From Endomychus coccineus (lineage: Eukaryota; Arthropoda; Insecta; Coleoptera; Endomychidae): 64,000 nucleotides of DNA. Below the pieces are notes generated by a model that had not been told where the DNA came from, did no database searches, and saw only the letters and a list, made by a program, of their open reading frames with translations. A program made the position numbers and the translations under genes. Location: the NCBI GenBank assembly GCA_958510875.1, contig OY294071.1:32022581-32086580 (forward strand). Direction: 5' to 3'. Below, in pieces: positions 33,205-45,112 of the stretch (position 1 is the first letter of the stretch; every line of letters begins with the position of its first letter).

Positions 33205-33935
33205 GTGACACGATAATAACTGTGGGGGATTACTCCCCCTGCCTCCCCGTCGTTAGACTTTAGATATGCTACCCTCTCCTAATTCAACAGCACGCCAACT
33301 GTCCGACAGAGACCAACGACTATATTGGAGAGGAGACGGTCTTTTGATCCGTTTGGGCCCCTCTCCCCCTCTCTATTCGTGTTCATGTTACTTTTAGCAG
33401 CTCCCGTTTGACGAGTCGCCATCGGCCTCTTATCATCGGCCTACCACATATGATTGCCTCGGTCGCGAATCAATTACCCAGAGACTTGGGATAAGAAGCA
33501 CAGACACCGAACTTTAGGAGTAAAGCCATGTGGTGCAGCATTTTACCCACGCAGGGGCAGCATTTTGTTCACCCCCGTCGGGGTTATTTTAGGCGGTCCC
33601 ATTTCAGGCGGACTCAAAGTGGAGCTTGCTTGCTAGACTCATATACTGCCTCTTCTGGGCTATGGTCAATTCCACCTTCTCGTGTAACCTGTTTCACCAG
33701 GAACGTTTGACGAGTCACCGTTCGGCTTCGTTCAAATAGCCTACCGCATATGTCTACCAAGCCCGTGAATCCATTTCGACCAGAGAACTGGGATAGGAAG
33801 GCACGATATCATGCATTTAGTGGTGAAATGTATGTGGTGCACAGCTCGAGAACCACGAAAAGGTGTTGCTTGCTGAATCTACTCCCGGAGTCAATCCAGA
33901 CCAAATAGTTCTCTCTCGAGAGTTCATGTGACAGC
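33205..33935. repeat. GC-rich insert with a ~140-bp direct duplication
   Basis: A GC-rich island in AT-rich surroundings, bracketed by copies of agttcatgtgaca (about 33198 and 33919). Two diverged direct repeats start at cgtttgacgagtc (33405 and 33703) and share cctaccacatatg-like, 'cttgggataagaagc'-like and atgtggtgc blocks. It may be the tandem 5' UTR or a terminal piece of a retrotransposon. No coding. Confidence 0.45.
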
Positions 33936-34940
33936 AGGTGTCAGTGTCAGTATAAAACAAAGAGTTGTAAAATATATTATGCAGACTATTTGAATAAAAT
34001 TTCAATTTCTTTCTATGAGCTTTCATCGCTTACCTCATTGTGATTACATTGTGACAAATGTTATTGTAATATCAATGTCACTTATTTATTTATCGATGAA
34101 TATAAAATATTTCATACCATAAACAATTAACAATCTCAGGGAATGAATTTCATTCCAGATATGTTTAGTTTTTCAGCTGTTGTAAATAAGTCTTGGTTAT
34201 ACATGTGTGTGAAAATGTTTCATATTTCACGCACATTATTATTATGGGTTCTGATGACATACTGTTTAGATGGAGCTATTTGTACTTCAAATTCGAAACC
34301 GTATTGCTCAATATCCTGAACAAAATTTGATTCAAGTTTGTTTATATTTTAATGTAACATCATCATCTGCTTCTGATAGTTTGATAAGCTATCGATAGTA
34401 CGCTGTAATGTAATCTATCCCTGTTGCAAGTTCTACGTGGCCCGGATGTTGAATGAAATTTATAGCATCATCTGGGCCGAGTAAAAGCAATTTTCGGTCC
34501 CTTTTTCGAATCTAGCAACGCTGAGATATATAATATTGTGTCGCCAGCATCGAAATATATGTAAATCTATTTGTTTTATATTCAAGACTTGTTTTTCGTG
34601 TACATCTCTAACTCTGAGATTCTACGGTTATTCGAATATCTAACAATTTGGCTACAACTATTTCGCTTTAGTTTAGAGGTCCCACCGATTTGTAAAATGG
34701 CAATACGTTTTGTAGTCTTACGAATAATACAATACACCACACGAATTGCAGAGTTTGATACTCTCTCATGCAATACCAATTTCCTTTGTAATGATGCTTC
34801 TTTTGACTAAGGGCTTAAGGATATTACACTGCTCTACATAAGTGGAGATTGATTTTACTTTTCACTAAGGAGTCTGTGGTAGCCGTTACTTTGTGATAAT
34901 TTATGATTTTGATAGAATAAAACACTATTACTACTTTTGT
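33936..34940. other. Unassigned AT-rich sequence
   Basis: The start (33950-34010) resembles 53565-53640 (gtcagtataaaaca, tttgaataaaatttcaat). Otherwise nothing supportable. Confidence 0.35.
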
Positions 34941-34944
34941 ATTA

Positions 34945-36444
34945 TATTTTTGAACATCAAAGGGGCGTCGACAACAGCTCCTTTGAGTGCCATGGTGCGG
35001 AGAGACACGAAATCGATTATACTTTGGTTAGGTGGATCAAGACCATACTCTCGCAGAGACTCATAACAGGGCACCATATTGGTAGTGTTGCATGTACACA
35101 TGTCACACCAAGGTGCCCTCAGGTAGAAGTGCTGCATCTGTTCCTTTGGTGCCTGGTGGTTGAAAGTCGAGTTGCATGAGGCTGGGTTTTAAGCCCAAGC
35201 CTACTCAGACGACTTGACAGCTGTGACTCTCGCTACAGACACGGCCGAATTGCAGAACACTGCACTTACCATCGTGGTGGTTCTTTTCATGAGGAAACGG
35301 AAACTAGGACCCTTGCCAGAAATTCGTCTGTTAGAGAGGACATTGCTGAAAGGGGCAGTGATATACCTTGGAGTTACCCTCGATGCTAAACTGAGCTAGA
35401 AAATGCACTTGGAAATCCGAGGGAAGAAGTATGTTGCATCATTATGGGCATGCAGGGTAGCCTTCGTAAAAACATGGTGTCTACGGCCATGGGTTCTGCA
35501 CTGGATCTACACAGCCATGATCCGCCCAATTATAACCTATGCAGCCGTTGTGTGGTGGCCGGCGACGGAAACGGTTCTGATTTCTATATCGTCTGGCGCT
35601 GGATAAGGCTCAGAGACTTACATAACTGGTCCTAGTGGGGATCTTCTCTACAGCTCCACCTCAAGACAGTGGCTGGGAGTACGGCCTATCGGCTTACTGG
35701 TCTGGGCCAGTGGGTCGGTGCGTCCGCGCCTTGCGGTCATGGCAAAATTAGGGATTGGGCTGCTGGAAGCTGACCGATCCTTTGACAGAAGCTTGCTGCA
35801 AGATTCCAAACACCATACGTCCTCATAACCCAGATGTTACGGACTGGGAGAACAAGAACTCCGGACCACTTCCGCCAGGGAGACTCGTTAGGTTGACGGG
35901 TGGGACCCAGACTGGCGAGTCTAGTGGAGCTGGAATCTACTCGTGCACACCCAGAATGCAGCTTTCAGTTTCCCTAGGTGCTCACGTAACCGTTTTCCAG
36001 GCCGAGGTCTGTGCAATCCGGACCTGTGCCCTGGAAATCCTGAGACTAAACTACCGAGGTAGGCGGCTATATATCTGCACTGACAGCCACGCGGCCCTGG
36101 TGGCACTTCGCGCCAATAGAGTGACTTCTAGGCTTCTTTTGGAGTGTGGGGAGACCCTTGCTGAATTAGTCACAAGGAACAAACTTCAGCTAGTATGGGT
36201 AACCGCCCACTCTGGCTTCTCTTAGGCTACAACATCTCGGCATCGCATACATGCCGGATGAGGACATAAGAGGACATCCTCCTTCGGTCTGCTGCTGGAC
36301 TGACTCTTGAATCAAGGGGCGCAATTAATAATAATAACAATAATAATAATCTTTATTTCAACATGGTTTGTCTACATTTAAAAAATAAACATGAACAATA
36401 CAATATTAAAAAACGTCATAATAACTATATGTATATACACTTCA

Positions 36445-36485
<41 letters not shown>

Positions 36486-36620
36486 TAAATAAAATAATAA
36501 ATAATATAGAAACACTATCACCGTAAAACGTTAGCACTAATATACAGACTTTATTGTTCTAAATTGAACCCAATCAAGCGGTCCAAGTGCTCTGGGCTTG
36601 TCCGCCCCCGTTAAATGTCG
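34945..36620 (+). mobile_element. LINE-B copy 3 with a nested retroposon tail
   Basis: The longest LINE-B copy. The RT palm starts in broken frames with H-E-I-D-Y-T-L-V-R-W-I-K and C-P-Q-x-x-V-L, and Y-S-D-D-L-T-A stands in for Y-A-D-D-L. Then come L-G-V-T-L-D-A-K-L-S, W-I-Y-T-A-M-I-R-P-I-I-T-Y-A-A-V and RNase H (S-L-G-A-H-V-T-V-F-Q-A-E, I-C-T-D-S-H-A-A-L-V-A-L-R, W-V-T-A-H-S-G; 35755-36225). A deletion removes the RNase H end and Cys motif. The 3' UTR resumes at ggggcgcaa and is split by a 36325-36570 insert. Confidence 0.85.
36325..36570 (-). mobile_element. Short retroposon 3' end nested in LINE-B
   Basis: Begins with AATAATAATAA repeats followed by tctttatttcaaca, which on the minus strand reads as AATAAAGA plus a (TTATTATT)n tail, the 3' end of a retroposon. 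It contains an (AT) microsatellite at about 36449-36478. It separates the LINE-B 3' UTR halves ggggcgcaa and gaacccaatcaagcgg. Confidence 0.55.
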
Positions 36621-39600
36621 AAACTTTAGTCACAATAATAGTGTTCTATAATATAAGTGATATAAAAATATTTTGTATGGATAATTCACTCCTCTACAAG
36701 AATTAGGAAGAATAATACCGCTTTAGACTGAAGGCTCATACAATACCAATTTGGTTTGTCTGAATTTACTATAATGTTGTGGCTTTCCAGATAATTCTCT
36801 ACTCCACATGAGTTGAAGAGTTGGAGGTGTTAGGGATAACGATACTTCTTTTGGCTAAGTGCGTTTTTACAAGCAACTTGGTTATTACATTACATTTTGT
36901 AAACTTACGGATAATACACTACTCTACCTCTTTTGACTAAGGGCTTTTTAATATAAAAGCAATTTGGTTTGTGAGATATTCCAATACAATTTGTAGACTT
37001 ACGGACGCTACTCTACATGAGTGGATAAAGATATTACTTTTGGCTGAGGATTCTCCAAGGCAAGGGCTCTCTAATACAATACACATTCTGGTTTTCCGAA
37101 ATTTATGAACAATGACCAAATACTCTGGTGAATACTAAACCTTGTCACAAAGAAACCCACCACTATATTTTAATCACCACCAATTTGTCAAAAAACAGAA
37201 ATATCACGCGCTTTTTGAGAAATACAAAGTAAAAAAAGGGGTGCGGAGAGCTAAAGCTAATTTTTCTCTGTGTTCAAATGGTACTTTGAATCTTCCCTTT
37301 TTTAATATTGTTTTTATGGAAACTGGTCTGTTGTTTCATGTTATTCTCGGATTTAAGAACACTTTTCAACAATGTCTGGGAAAAGTTTAGAAGCGAAATA
37401 GACTCTTAATGGGTGAAATAAGTTACACCTACACCAATTAACTTGATTTTGGAGACTAGACTGATGAATAATCAAAGCTGTTCAATTCCTTAACCAGACA
37501 TCGACTCCAAACTTTGCAAAATTAATAGAAAATCAAAGACTTAGAGCCCATCGACCTATATGATTGGTTCTATGACTTTGATTTTCAATTTGTTTCGTAA
37601 AGTTTGGAGTCGATTTCTGGTTAAAGAATTGATCAATGCCTCATCACCACATGAAGAAACCGAACATTTTTGATAGAAGATCTTTCCAAATTCCAGTTTT
37701 CTATTCCCTTAAAAATGTAGTATTACATAATCCAGATTATGTTCAATGGGTTGAGACCATTCAATGGTAGAGTAAGGATAATCAATTTCTAAAATTAATT
37801 GCTTTCACTTCGGCGATTAGAAAGACAGGAAATCTTTATTCGCAACATACTGTTTCCACTAAGTCCAGTGAAATATCTGTGTTTAATGTTCTGGGGAAAC
37901 ATTAAGCATTAGCTATTGTAGTGTTTGATTAAAAGAGGGAAAGAAATCAATGAGGAAAAAAGCAGATTTGTGCGAAACGGAAACAATTGACAGTTTGCCG
38001 TTTCACGTTTATTTACGAACGTTCTTTCAGATAAGTCCACCATTTAAACACACACGTTTAAGCAGCCAAGCCGCTTACAAAGTGCCTAACAACACGGTTA
38101 ATTTACGTACTTTTTACATTTAGACTTTGAAGTTCAAATCCACAAATGATTGTGCTTAAGCTATTGAAACTTTTAGAATAATTAACATCTAGAAGCCAAT
38201 ACATCACTACAAAAGTAATTTCAACTAGATTAAAACATCCTGTTACCTTCAGAATGAGATATTAGATTGGGTAGTTTCATCCGAGGAGATTAAAAACAAC
38301 TGCCAACTGATTCAAATCCATATGAAAATATTGATACCCTTCAAATCGACTGTTGTTTCAAAATATCGAATCACATTTCAAAAATCACTATCCTTAAAAA
38401 AATCTCAAGGGGAATAAGATCTTGTTTTATCACGTAAAAAAAAACATTTTTTCCCAAATGAATACAATTATCCTAAAAATAAATGACGACCTAAATCCCC
38501 TCATTTTCGTATAAGATAACTGTTCCTGAAGTATTGGCTATTCTTCAATGAACAGATGTTACCGATTAAACACCATTTCTTTCTCATCTTCTCATTCTTT
38601 AGCACATTAAAAAACAATTTGTTGGTGGCAGTTATTATTGTGGATCTACATTAAACATCTCTTATAATATTTATGTTCAGGCACTGTTATTGATATGTCT
38701 TTCATGTTCTCGTGTTTGTGAACAACTTATACAGTATATCTATTCTAAATTGATTCGAATTCGATACAATACAAGCGTTTACGTAGTACGTCCGCGTCTG
38801 ACGTCAAACATTCTTTGACCAATCAGAGAGCGTTTTCGCCCTCCTTGCTATATTCAATATTTCAATAACTAATTGCTGATCTGATCATTTTAGAGTGTTT
38901 ACATTAAAAAATATACTTATAGAGTATTTTGCTGAACTTTAAATAAATTTTGCATGATAAAATTTTATGCAAGTTCCTCATTGTTTTATAAGAATAAACA
39001 TGATTTTGAATGAACTCATAAAATTAATTTCAACGTTTTAGGGTTGCATTTTACTCCAAGCTAAGCTTCTGTAATCGTATTGTTCCAAGGTGTTAGCTGA
39101 AGTGAACTGTTGGGTAAGAAACTGTTTAATAAATTATTAACATGTTGAAGAGTTCGACAAGAGTGTTATTTTCAGATGTCTAAACACTCCTACTATGTAA
39201 TATCATTTGAATAATATGGAAGCAGAAAGTTCTTCGTTTGATCTTCAGAGGGTTGTTGAGAATAAAGTTTCGCCATTATGAAAATTATTATCCACCTTAC
39301 ATTCGTTCGTCTCTACAGTTTAAAAGAAGTTATTAAAGAGTTCCTTGAAGATAGTTTGAATGTTATACATCCCTAATGAATGTATTTTGTCACAAAGGAG
39401 AAGAGAATTTCGCCAGAAACTCATTTGAAACAAGAGTTTAACAAAATGGTATTACGGCATATTGCAAATTCAATATCCTGAAACTATAGGAGCGTTAAGT
39501 TCATCATATCATGTAAGGAAGTTCATGTAAGTAAATATAACAAAAATGATTACGCTTTCGCAGTGACGGTCCCAGACACGATTTGAAAGGGCTGGAACTT

Positions 39601-39660
39601 TGAATTTAAAAATATTGTGATGAGAATTTTTTTTTCTACATTGTCTTATCCGAATAAAGG
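36621..39660. other. Unassigned AT-rich sequence (3 kb)
   Basis: No gene or family element recognised. There are imperfect local repeats of 'aaatcaaagactt' and 'gactttgattttc' around 37450-37620 (short inverted pair) and of 'tttgtagacttacgga'-like blocks at 36896-37010. Confidence 0.4.
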
Positions 39661-39664
39661 GTAA

Positions 39665-39727
39665 TAATTCGCAAAATTTCGAATTCATTGACCAATAGGA
39701 ATGGCGCAATCGTGTCTACCGTGGGTT
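39665..39727 (-). repeat. Dispersed repeat R-x, truncated copy 3
   Basis: The block accaataggaatggcgcaat matches the same part of copies 1 (17318) and 4 (reverse complement near 53170). It is cut off by the microsatellite. Confidence 0.5.
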
Positions 39728-39990
39728 ACACACTTACATAGACACACACACATATACATACACACATATACAACACACACAGACACATACACAGACACAT
39801 ACACAGACACACACACAGACACATACACAGACACACACACATACAAAAACACACACACACAGACACAAACACAAACACACAGACACACAGGCACATACAC
39901 AGACACAGACACACACACATACACACATACACATAAATACATAGACATACACACACACACACACACACACACATACACACACATACACAG
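39728..39990. repeat. AC/ACAY microsatellite, left block
   Basis: A 263-bp run of ACAC units with interspersed ACAT and ACAG. It continues after the R1 element at 41850-41892, showing that the element split one array. Confidence 0.95.
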
Positions 39991-41646
39991 ATGGCTCCAG
40001 ACGAGCCATCATCTTATCGTCCGCTTTGCATGTTGGACACTGCTGGGAAGATCCTGGAAAGCATAATCTGTTCTAGGCTGGAAGAGGCCGTTGATGTGGC
40101 TGGGGGTCTGGCTGATCACCAGTACGGATTTAGGAGAGGGCGCTCGACAGTGGACGCTGTCAGTCAAGTTGTTGGTATCGCCCGAAAAGCAATCGCCGGG
40201 AGGATATGGAGGAGAGGTTCCAAGGGATACTGTGCCATTGTTACCTTAGACATCAAGAATGCGTTCAACTCTGCCAGATGGGAATGTATTCACGATGCTC
40301 TCCACAGGCTGAGTGTACCGAATTACATCAGAAGAGTGGTGGCTGACTACCTCAGTTGCCGAACTTTGGTGTACGATAAGGATGATGGTCCTGAGCAGTG
40401 CAGGGTAACGTGCGGAGTCCCACAGGGCTCAGTTTTAGGCCCCTTGCTCTGGAGCATTATGTACGATGGTGTGTTCAGACTACGGATATCCAGCGGAGCA
40501 AAAATCATAGGTTTCGCTGATGACATAGCAATAGTCGTTGTTGCAAAGTTCCGTGAGGAGGTTACGCAGGTGTGCAACGAAACGGTAGCCATTATCCAAG
40601 AGTGGTTGACATCTGTCGGGCTGCAGCTGGCTGAGCACAAGACCGAGGCAGTCCTGATGACGAGTGGGAAAGTGAGGGAGACTATCACCCTCACGGTTGG
40701 TAGCCATACCATTATTTCACAACCATCCATCCGATACTTGGGGGTAGAGATCGACGCTCGGCTAACATTCAAGGAACACCTTGACAGTGTCAGCGATAAA
40801 GCTGCCAAAATAAATACAGCCCTTTCCTGGATAATGCCGAACACGAGGGGGCCAAGGCATAGCCGGAGGTTGCTCTTGGCTGGTGTTGTTGGATCCGTTA
40901 TGCTCTATGGAGCTCCTGTTTGGGCCAACGCTATGGAAGTTGGATCATATAGGCGTAAGATGGCCTCAGTATATAGATAGAGTGCATTGAGAGTGGTTAG
41001 CGCATTTCGCACTGTATCTAACGATGCAGTGTGTGTCGTCGCCGGGATGGCACCCATCGACCTACTGGCCAAGGAACGCCAGAGGCTGTATGGCCTAAAG
41101 AGACAAGAAAACCAGCCTCTTCAATTGCAAAACCGTAGAACAGAGAGGAGTGTAACCCTGCAGGAGTGGCAGGAGCGGTGGGATCGGTCAGAAAAGGGAC
41201 GATGGACATACCGTCTCATACCCACCATCGACTCTTGGATCAATCGACAACATGGCGAAGTAGATTTCTACGTGAACCAATTCCTAACTGGGCAGGGGTG
41301 TTTCCGGGCTTACCTCCATAGGTTCAAGCACGATGACATTCCATTCTGTCTAACATGTGAGGAGACACCGGAGGACGCTGAGCACGTATTTTTCCGTTCT
41401 CCGCGATTCCTCGAGGAACGCCGTGAACTATGTGATGTGCTTGGGGGATACCCATCACCGGAGACCATCGTTGGACACATGCTGATGTCGGAGGACGTTT
41501 GGAGTGCGGTCGGTGCTTTCGCTGCCCGCATCTTGAAGGAGCTGAGACGCCTGGAACGGGAAAGGCATCACCAGGCTGATGCGACATTACCACTGCAGCG
41601 ACCAGATGAAAACCACTATGCTGTATTAACTGAGGGCAGTCGGTGA
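39991..41646 (+). CDS. R1-type reverse transcriptase, partial, one in-frame stop
   Basis: 552 codons in one frame with a single TAG (40978-40980), in the sequence V-Y-R-stop-S-A-L-R-V-V where R1 proteins usually have Gln; a CAG to TAG change would explain it. RT motifs in order: S-Y-R-P-L-C-M-L (near residue 9), Q-Y-G-F-R-R-G-R-S-T, V-T-L-D-I-K-N-A-F-N, C-G-V-P-Q-G-S-V-L-G-P-L-L-W, and the catalytic G-F-A-D-D-I-A. After these come R-Y-L-G-V-E-I-D-A-R-L and G-A-P-V-W-A. The C-terminal zinc motif reads C-L-T-C...H-V-F-F-R-S-P-R-F: the fourth ligand, usually Cys, is Ser. The endonuclease and ORF1 are missing by truncation. Otherwise it is well preserved, so the insertion is recent. Confidence 0.92.
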
Positions 41647-41835
41647 AGGCAGCCCAGAGCAACAACAAGAGGGGGAGCAACGTCTCTAGGCTCATCCCGT
41701 GAAGTAATGCTTGACGGCGGTTCTGCGGGATGACACAAAGGCCACAGTGAGAATGGGAGGTGGTTTTAGTGGGTACAAGTCTCACACTACTGACAAGTTT
41801 GTCGGTGTCTTTTGAAGATTTCCACCTACCCTTTG
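41647..41835 (+). other. 3' UTR of the R1-clade LINE
   Basis: GC-richer sequence between the RT stop and the A tail, including gtaatgcttgacggcggttc. It belongs to the element. Confidence 0.7.
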
Positions 41836-41849
41836 AAAAAAAAAAAAAA

Positions 41850-41892
41850 CACATACACAGACACACACACACAAACACACACATTCACAAAA
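41850..41892. repeat. AC/ACAY microsatellite, right block
   Basis: A continuation of the array at 39728-39990 after the R1 element. Confidence 0.9.
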
Positions 41893-42460
41893 CCCATCTT
41901 GGGATATGAAGCTGAAGTGTCACGGCGACTTGCAAAAAACCGACTTGCTGGTCTCATCTTCCTAAACCGTGACAGGTTTACGAGAAACAGATTCTTGCCC
42001 CTTTTGTCCTACTGAACGTGGAACAGGTTGGCACATAATCATGGAATGCCAACAGACGAAAAACCTCTGGAACTTTGTGAAAAAATTTATTAAAGACATG
42101 AAAAACGTGCAGCACATTTACGTGAAGGATTTGTACTGTGGATATAATGGGAAGACGGCAGAGAATAATTCAGTCAATAACATTATAAGCCTGGCAAAAA
42201 GTGTAATATACCGATCCGTAACAAGTTTACTGAAAAGTGGATGTCAAAATGAACCGTACTTGACAACGTTTCTAAAAAAATTGAAAACAGAATTTTCATA
42301 TTATCTAGGAAAGGACAATATAGGGCAATTTGAGAAGATATGGTGTACTAAAAACATTTTATGTGAAAAAACTGAACTGAAAACTCTCCTTTTTGCCAAT
42401 TGTTTGTTACAAACCACAAATATGAAGTATATAAGTACATAGATATATAAGATTTTATTG
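41893..42460 (+). mobile_element. LINE C-terminal fragment (CCHC end domain)
   Basis: One open plus frame of 157 codons (41969-42442) begins in mid-protein and has C-P-F-C-P-T-E-R-G-T-G-W-H-I-I-M-E-C, the Cys-Cys-His-Cys motif at the C-terminal end of many LINE RTs. L-W-N-F-V-K-K-F-I follows, then a Lys-rich tail. The family is not determined; it differs from R1, LINE-A and LINE-B. It borders the AC array directly. Confidence 0.6.
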
Positions 42461-42572
42461 TAAATAACGATATCAATACTGTAAATAGTTCTCTGTAGTT
42501 CTCTTCTTGTTGTTTCGTTTTCATGTTTGAACCATTTGCATAAGACTGAATCGCTCAGATTTATTTTGTAGA

Positions 42573-42900
42573 GTATTTTAGGCAATCAATGTCTTCCTCA
42601 CTTGCTGAGACCAGCAGAAGGCTGTGGTGAATTTGCCGCTCTGTTGTTCTAATTTTGGTTTCATAGGAGTTTCTTGTCTAAGATGAATTCTAGATATTTG
42701 GCTTGGTCACTGATGTCAATCATCTGACCTGCTAGAGTCAGTCCTCTGGTGGGTACTGTCTTGTATTTCCTTATGAAAAGAACAATTTTTGTTTTCTCAA
42801 GTTTAATGGACAGCCCTTTAGCACTCCACTATTTATTCAGAGCAGTCAGGGCTGATTGTATTAGGTCTATCAGAGGGTTCCAAAATTGTCTTCACGTGAC
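42573..42900 (-). mobile_element. LINE RT fragment
   Basis: The minus frame reads L-I-D-L-I-Q-S-A-L-T-A-L-N-K, a stop, then W-S-A-K-G-L-S-I-K-L-E-K-T-K-I-V-L-F, R-K-Y-K-T, I-S-D-Q-A-K-Y-L-E-F-I-L-D-K-K-L. This is the region after the Y-A-D-D motif (x-W-C-x-x-x-G-L-x-x-N-x-x-K-T-x-x-V). One or more stops; dead. Confidence 0.65.
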
Positions 42901-42996
42901 GTGTAGAGTCTTTCTGAAGGCCCCCCTGACGTACTGTACAACAGTACCGAGAAGCAGATAGAATAATATTCTAAGGTCGCAGGAGGAGCAACCCCC

Positions 42997-43281
42997 TTAA
43001 TAATAATCCAATAATCTACGTAATGACAATATATTGTAAGAGGGTAACTTTTTGCAAACGCTATGGTATTTATAGGAATGTGAATAGTAGTAATATGATG
43101 GGCATCGCGAAGCTTCTGATCGAGACGCCGTTCCAGCAACAAAGTTGACAAAGTCATTGATCAATGGTGAATCATGAACATCTATTCGTCCATTCCATAC
43201 TTCGTTACTATTCTCTTCAAAACGTTTTAAAGCATCTACTGATTCTAATATATTCAATTTTTTCTTTCTCGTTGCAATCAC
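42997..43281 (-). other. Unrecognised minus-strand open frame
   Basis: A 94-codon frame (A-T-R-K-K-K-L-N-I-L-E-S-V-D-A-L-K-R-F-E-E-N) preceded by a CCGTAG that could act as an acceptor. No family is recognised. It could be an exon, a piece of a mobile element, or chance. It lies on the same strand as Fur1 but does not look like a furin prodomain. Confidence 0.2.
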
Positions 43282-43369
43282 CTACGGGAGACATTGCACA
43301 ACTGTCCTAATATTGGGTAGATACCAAAGGTCTTAGACAATCCAATTAATTAATAGGGGCCATGCAAAC

Positions 43370-43690
43370 GCAGAACTCATGAATTTCTGGGGCTAACAAA
43401 AACCCAATACTGGTGGACTGTAGGACTGTTCACAGGACACTGACCACTGAAGGAACATCTATACAGATCAGGTGTAGAACAAAGGTCATTAAGAAAACAC
43501 TATGGTGACACAATAATGACATCAATGAAAGTCAGGGGTTATAAAGCCATACAGACGCAACGAGACATGACTCGAAAACGAGGAATCACATGGGGACGAG
43601 CCCAAATGGCCTCTTAGGCCACACAGTGCTTTGGGTACTAAAGTAATCACCCACAAAATCAATGATAATAATAATAACAAACCAGTGTTT
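43370..43690 (+). mobile_element. RNase-H LINE 3' fragment, family C
   Basis: The plus frame has V-G-L-F-T-G-H, a stop, P-L-K-E-H-L-Y-R-S-G-V-E-Q-R, which follows the L-T-G-H-x-x-L-x-x-H-L pattern downstream of LINE RNase H domains. The end has an ATAATAATAATAA tail (43664-43677). It differs from LINE-B. Confidence 0.6.
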
Positions 43691-44426
43691 GGCATAATTT
43701 GAACCTTGTTTCTGTATTTTCATTCACATCCATTTTAAGTTACGAAAACGCTAATTTGTTGATTCCAAGGCAACATTATCTCTCATCATGGTATATTTCA
43801 ATTTCCACGGAATGAGTTCAAAATGTAAGCTATGTGAATGATTTCATCAACAAGAACCAATTTGCTGTGTCGCAAAAGGAATAAGGTGTAAGTGATGGAA
43901 TAAAAGTCGTAATTTAATTATTTGAATTGTGTTTTGACCTGAATTTCATTAATATTCTTCAGCACAAACTTTATTAATCTGACAATTGTAGCTGAGCTTC
44001 AACTTGACGTAATTATTGTACCTTAATTAACACGGCAATGAGTTGTGACTCACATTCCGCATGGAGAATCAGAAGTTAGATCTAGCAACGTTATTAAAGT
44101 TGTAAATTGCAGTGAATCTAATATAGTTTCAAATTTCATTAGGTACCTAACCATCCAGTTCAGATTTCAGATGTTTTTCAAGTGACTTTACCGATTTATC
44201 TCAGTCGCAATATCCAGCAAATACCGGCGAAATTCTTTTGGAATCTTGTATCTCTTCTTAACTGATTCCATAGCACTTGCTGGTAACAACCGAATCTTGA
44301 TTGTTTTGGAGTATAATAGATACATCCATTCATAGATCTATTTATGAATTAATCTAAAAGTGTTTGAAGTTTTTTGGCAATATCCTGCTGCAGTGAATGC
44401 AGAGAAACATAACTTGAAGAGTTCAT
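43691..44426. other. Unassigned AT-rich sequence
   Basis: No feature recognised. Confidence 0.4.
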
Positions 44427-45112
44427 GATCAATCAATCAATCAATCAAAACGAGTCCGGAGCACTTAGACCGCTTGATTGGGTCCATTGTGCGCCCATTG
44501 ATACAAGAATCAGTCCAGCAAGCCTAAGGCAGTGCCAAAAGGTAATATTTTGCATGGACTGATATCTTTCATTGCTTCAAGCGGCATATGTACTGCCGAG
44601 GTGTTGTAGCATGAGAGAACCCAGTGCTGGACATTCTGCTAGGATATGAGAACCAGTTTCATCCGCCTCTCCACATCTACTACAAGCTGGGTCTTCGACA
44701 ATGCCCATTGTGTGTGGATGTTTATTCAGATGACAGTGTCCTGTGAGGAGTCCTGTCACCAGTTTTAGGTCTCTCCTACTCATAGAGAGTAGGGTTTTAG
44801 AGAGTTTAGGCGAGAATTCCCTGATGTGGAGCTTCGCCTGCCTCATGCCTGGGAAACCACGCCAGATCTAGGGCCACTGTCTATCCAGTAGCTCCTTGAG
44901 GGCGTGGAGCCCGATGGTCGATGAAATTCCGATCGTGGAATCGGGGCCAGGGGCGCTCAAAGAGCCCCGTTTGGCCAATTCATCGACCACTTCGTTTCCC
45001 TTCACACCAGAATGGGCAGGTACCCACACTAGCTGGAGTTTGTTCCTTCTGACTAATTCAACCAGAGTTTCCCTGCACTCCAAGACAAGAGTCCATGATA
45101 CTCCTGTACATT
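44427..45112 (-). mobile_element. LINE-B copy 4
   Basis: On the minus strand: W-V-P-A-H-S-G-V-K-G-N-E-V-V-D-E-L-A-K-R-G (44868-45122), L-L-T-G-H-C-H-L-N-K-H, and the Cys motif C-S-R-C-G-E-A-D-E-T...H-I-L-A-E-C (44577-44846). A complete 3' UTR ends in TTGATTGATTGATTGA (plus strand caatcaatcaatcaa at 44430-44446). Two long frames are nearly intact, so this is the best-preserved 3' half of the family. Confidence 0.9.

Larger units (their letters stand above)
39991..41849 (+). mobile_element. R1-clade LINE (Waldo/Mino-like) inserted in ACAY repeats
   Basis: A 5'-truncated non-LTR retrotransposon joined directly to the microsatellite and ending in a 14-A tail (41836-41849). The repeat resumes as acacatacacag, the same 12 nt that precede the element, a candidate target duplication. 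R1-clade LINEs with AC/ACAY target preference (Waldo, Mino) are known from insects. Composition is clearly richer in GC than the flanks. Confidence 0.9.

Noticed and set aside
39685..40012. Open frames made of Cys-Val or Thr-His repeats
   Set aside because: They are translations of the AC/ACAY microsatellite in several frames, not genes.
40347..41884. Long antisense frames across the R1 element (minus strand)
   Set aside because: Shadows of the RT gene on the other strand.
42997..43281. Candidate first prodomain exon of Fur1 on the minus strand
   Set aside because: The text lacks the prodomain features (W-A-V near the start, H-G-F-x-N-x-G at the end), and the downstream phase was not matched. 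Kept only as an unassigned frame.
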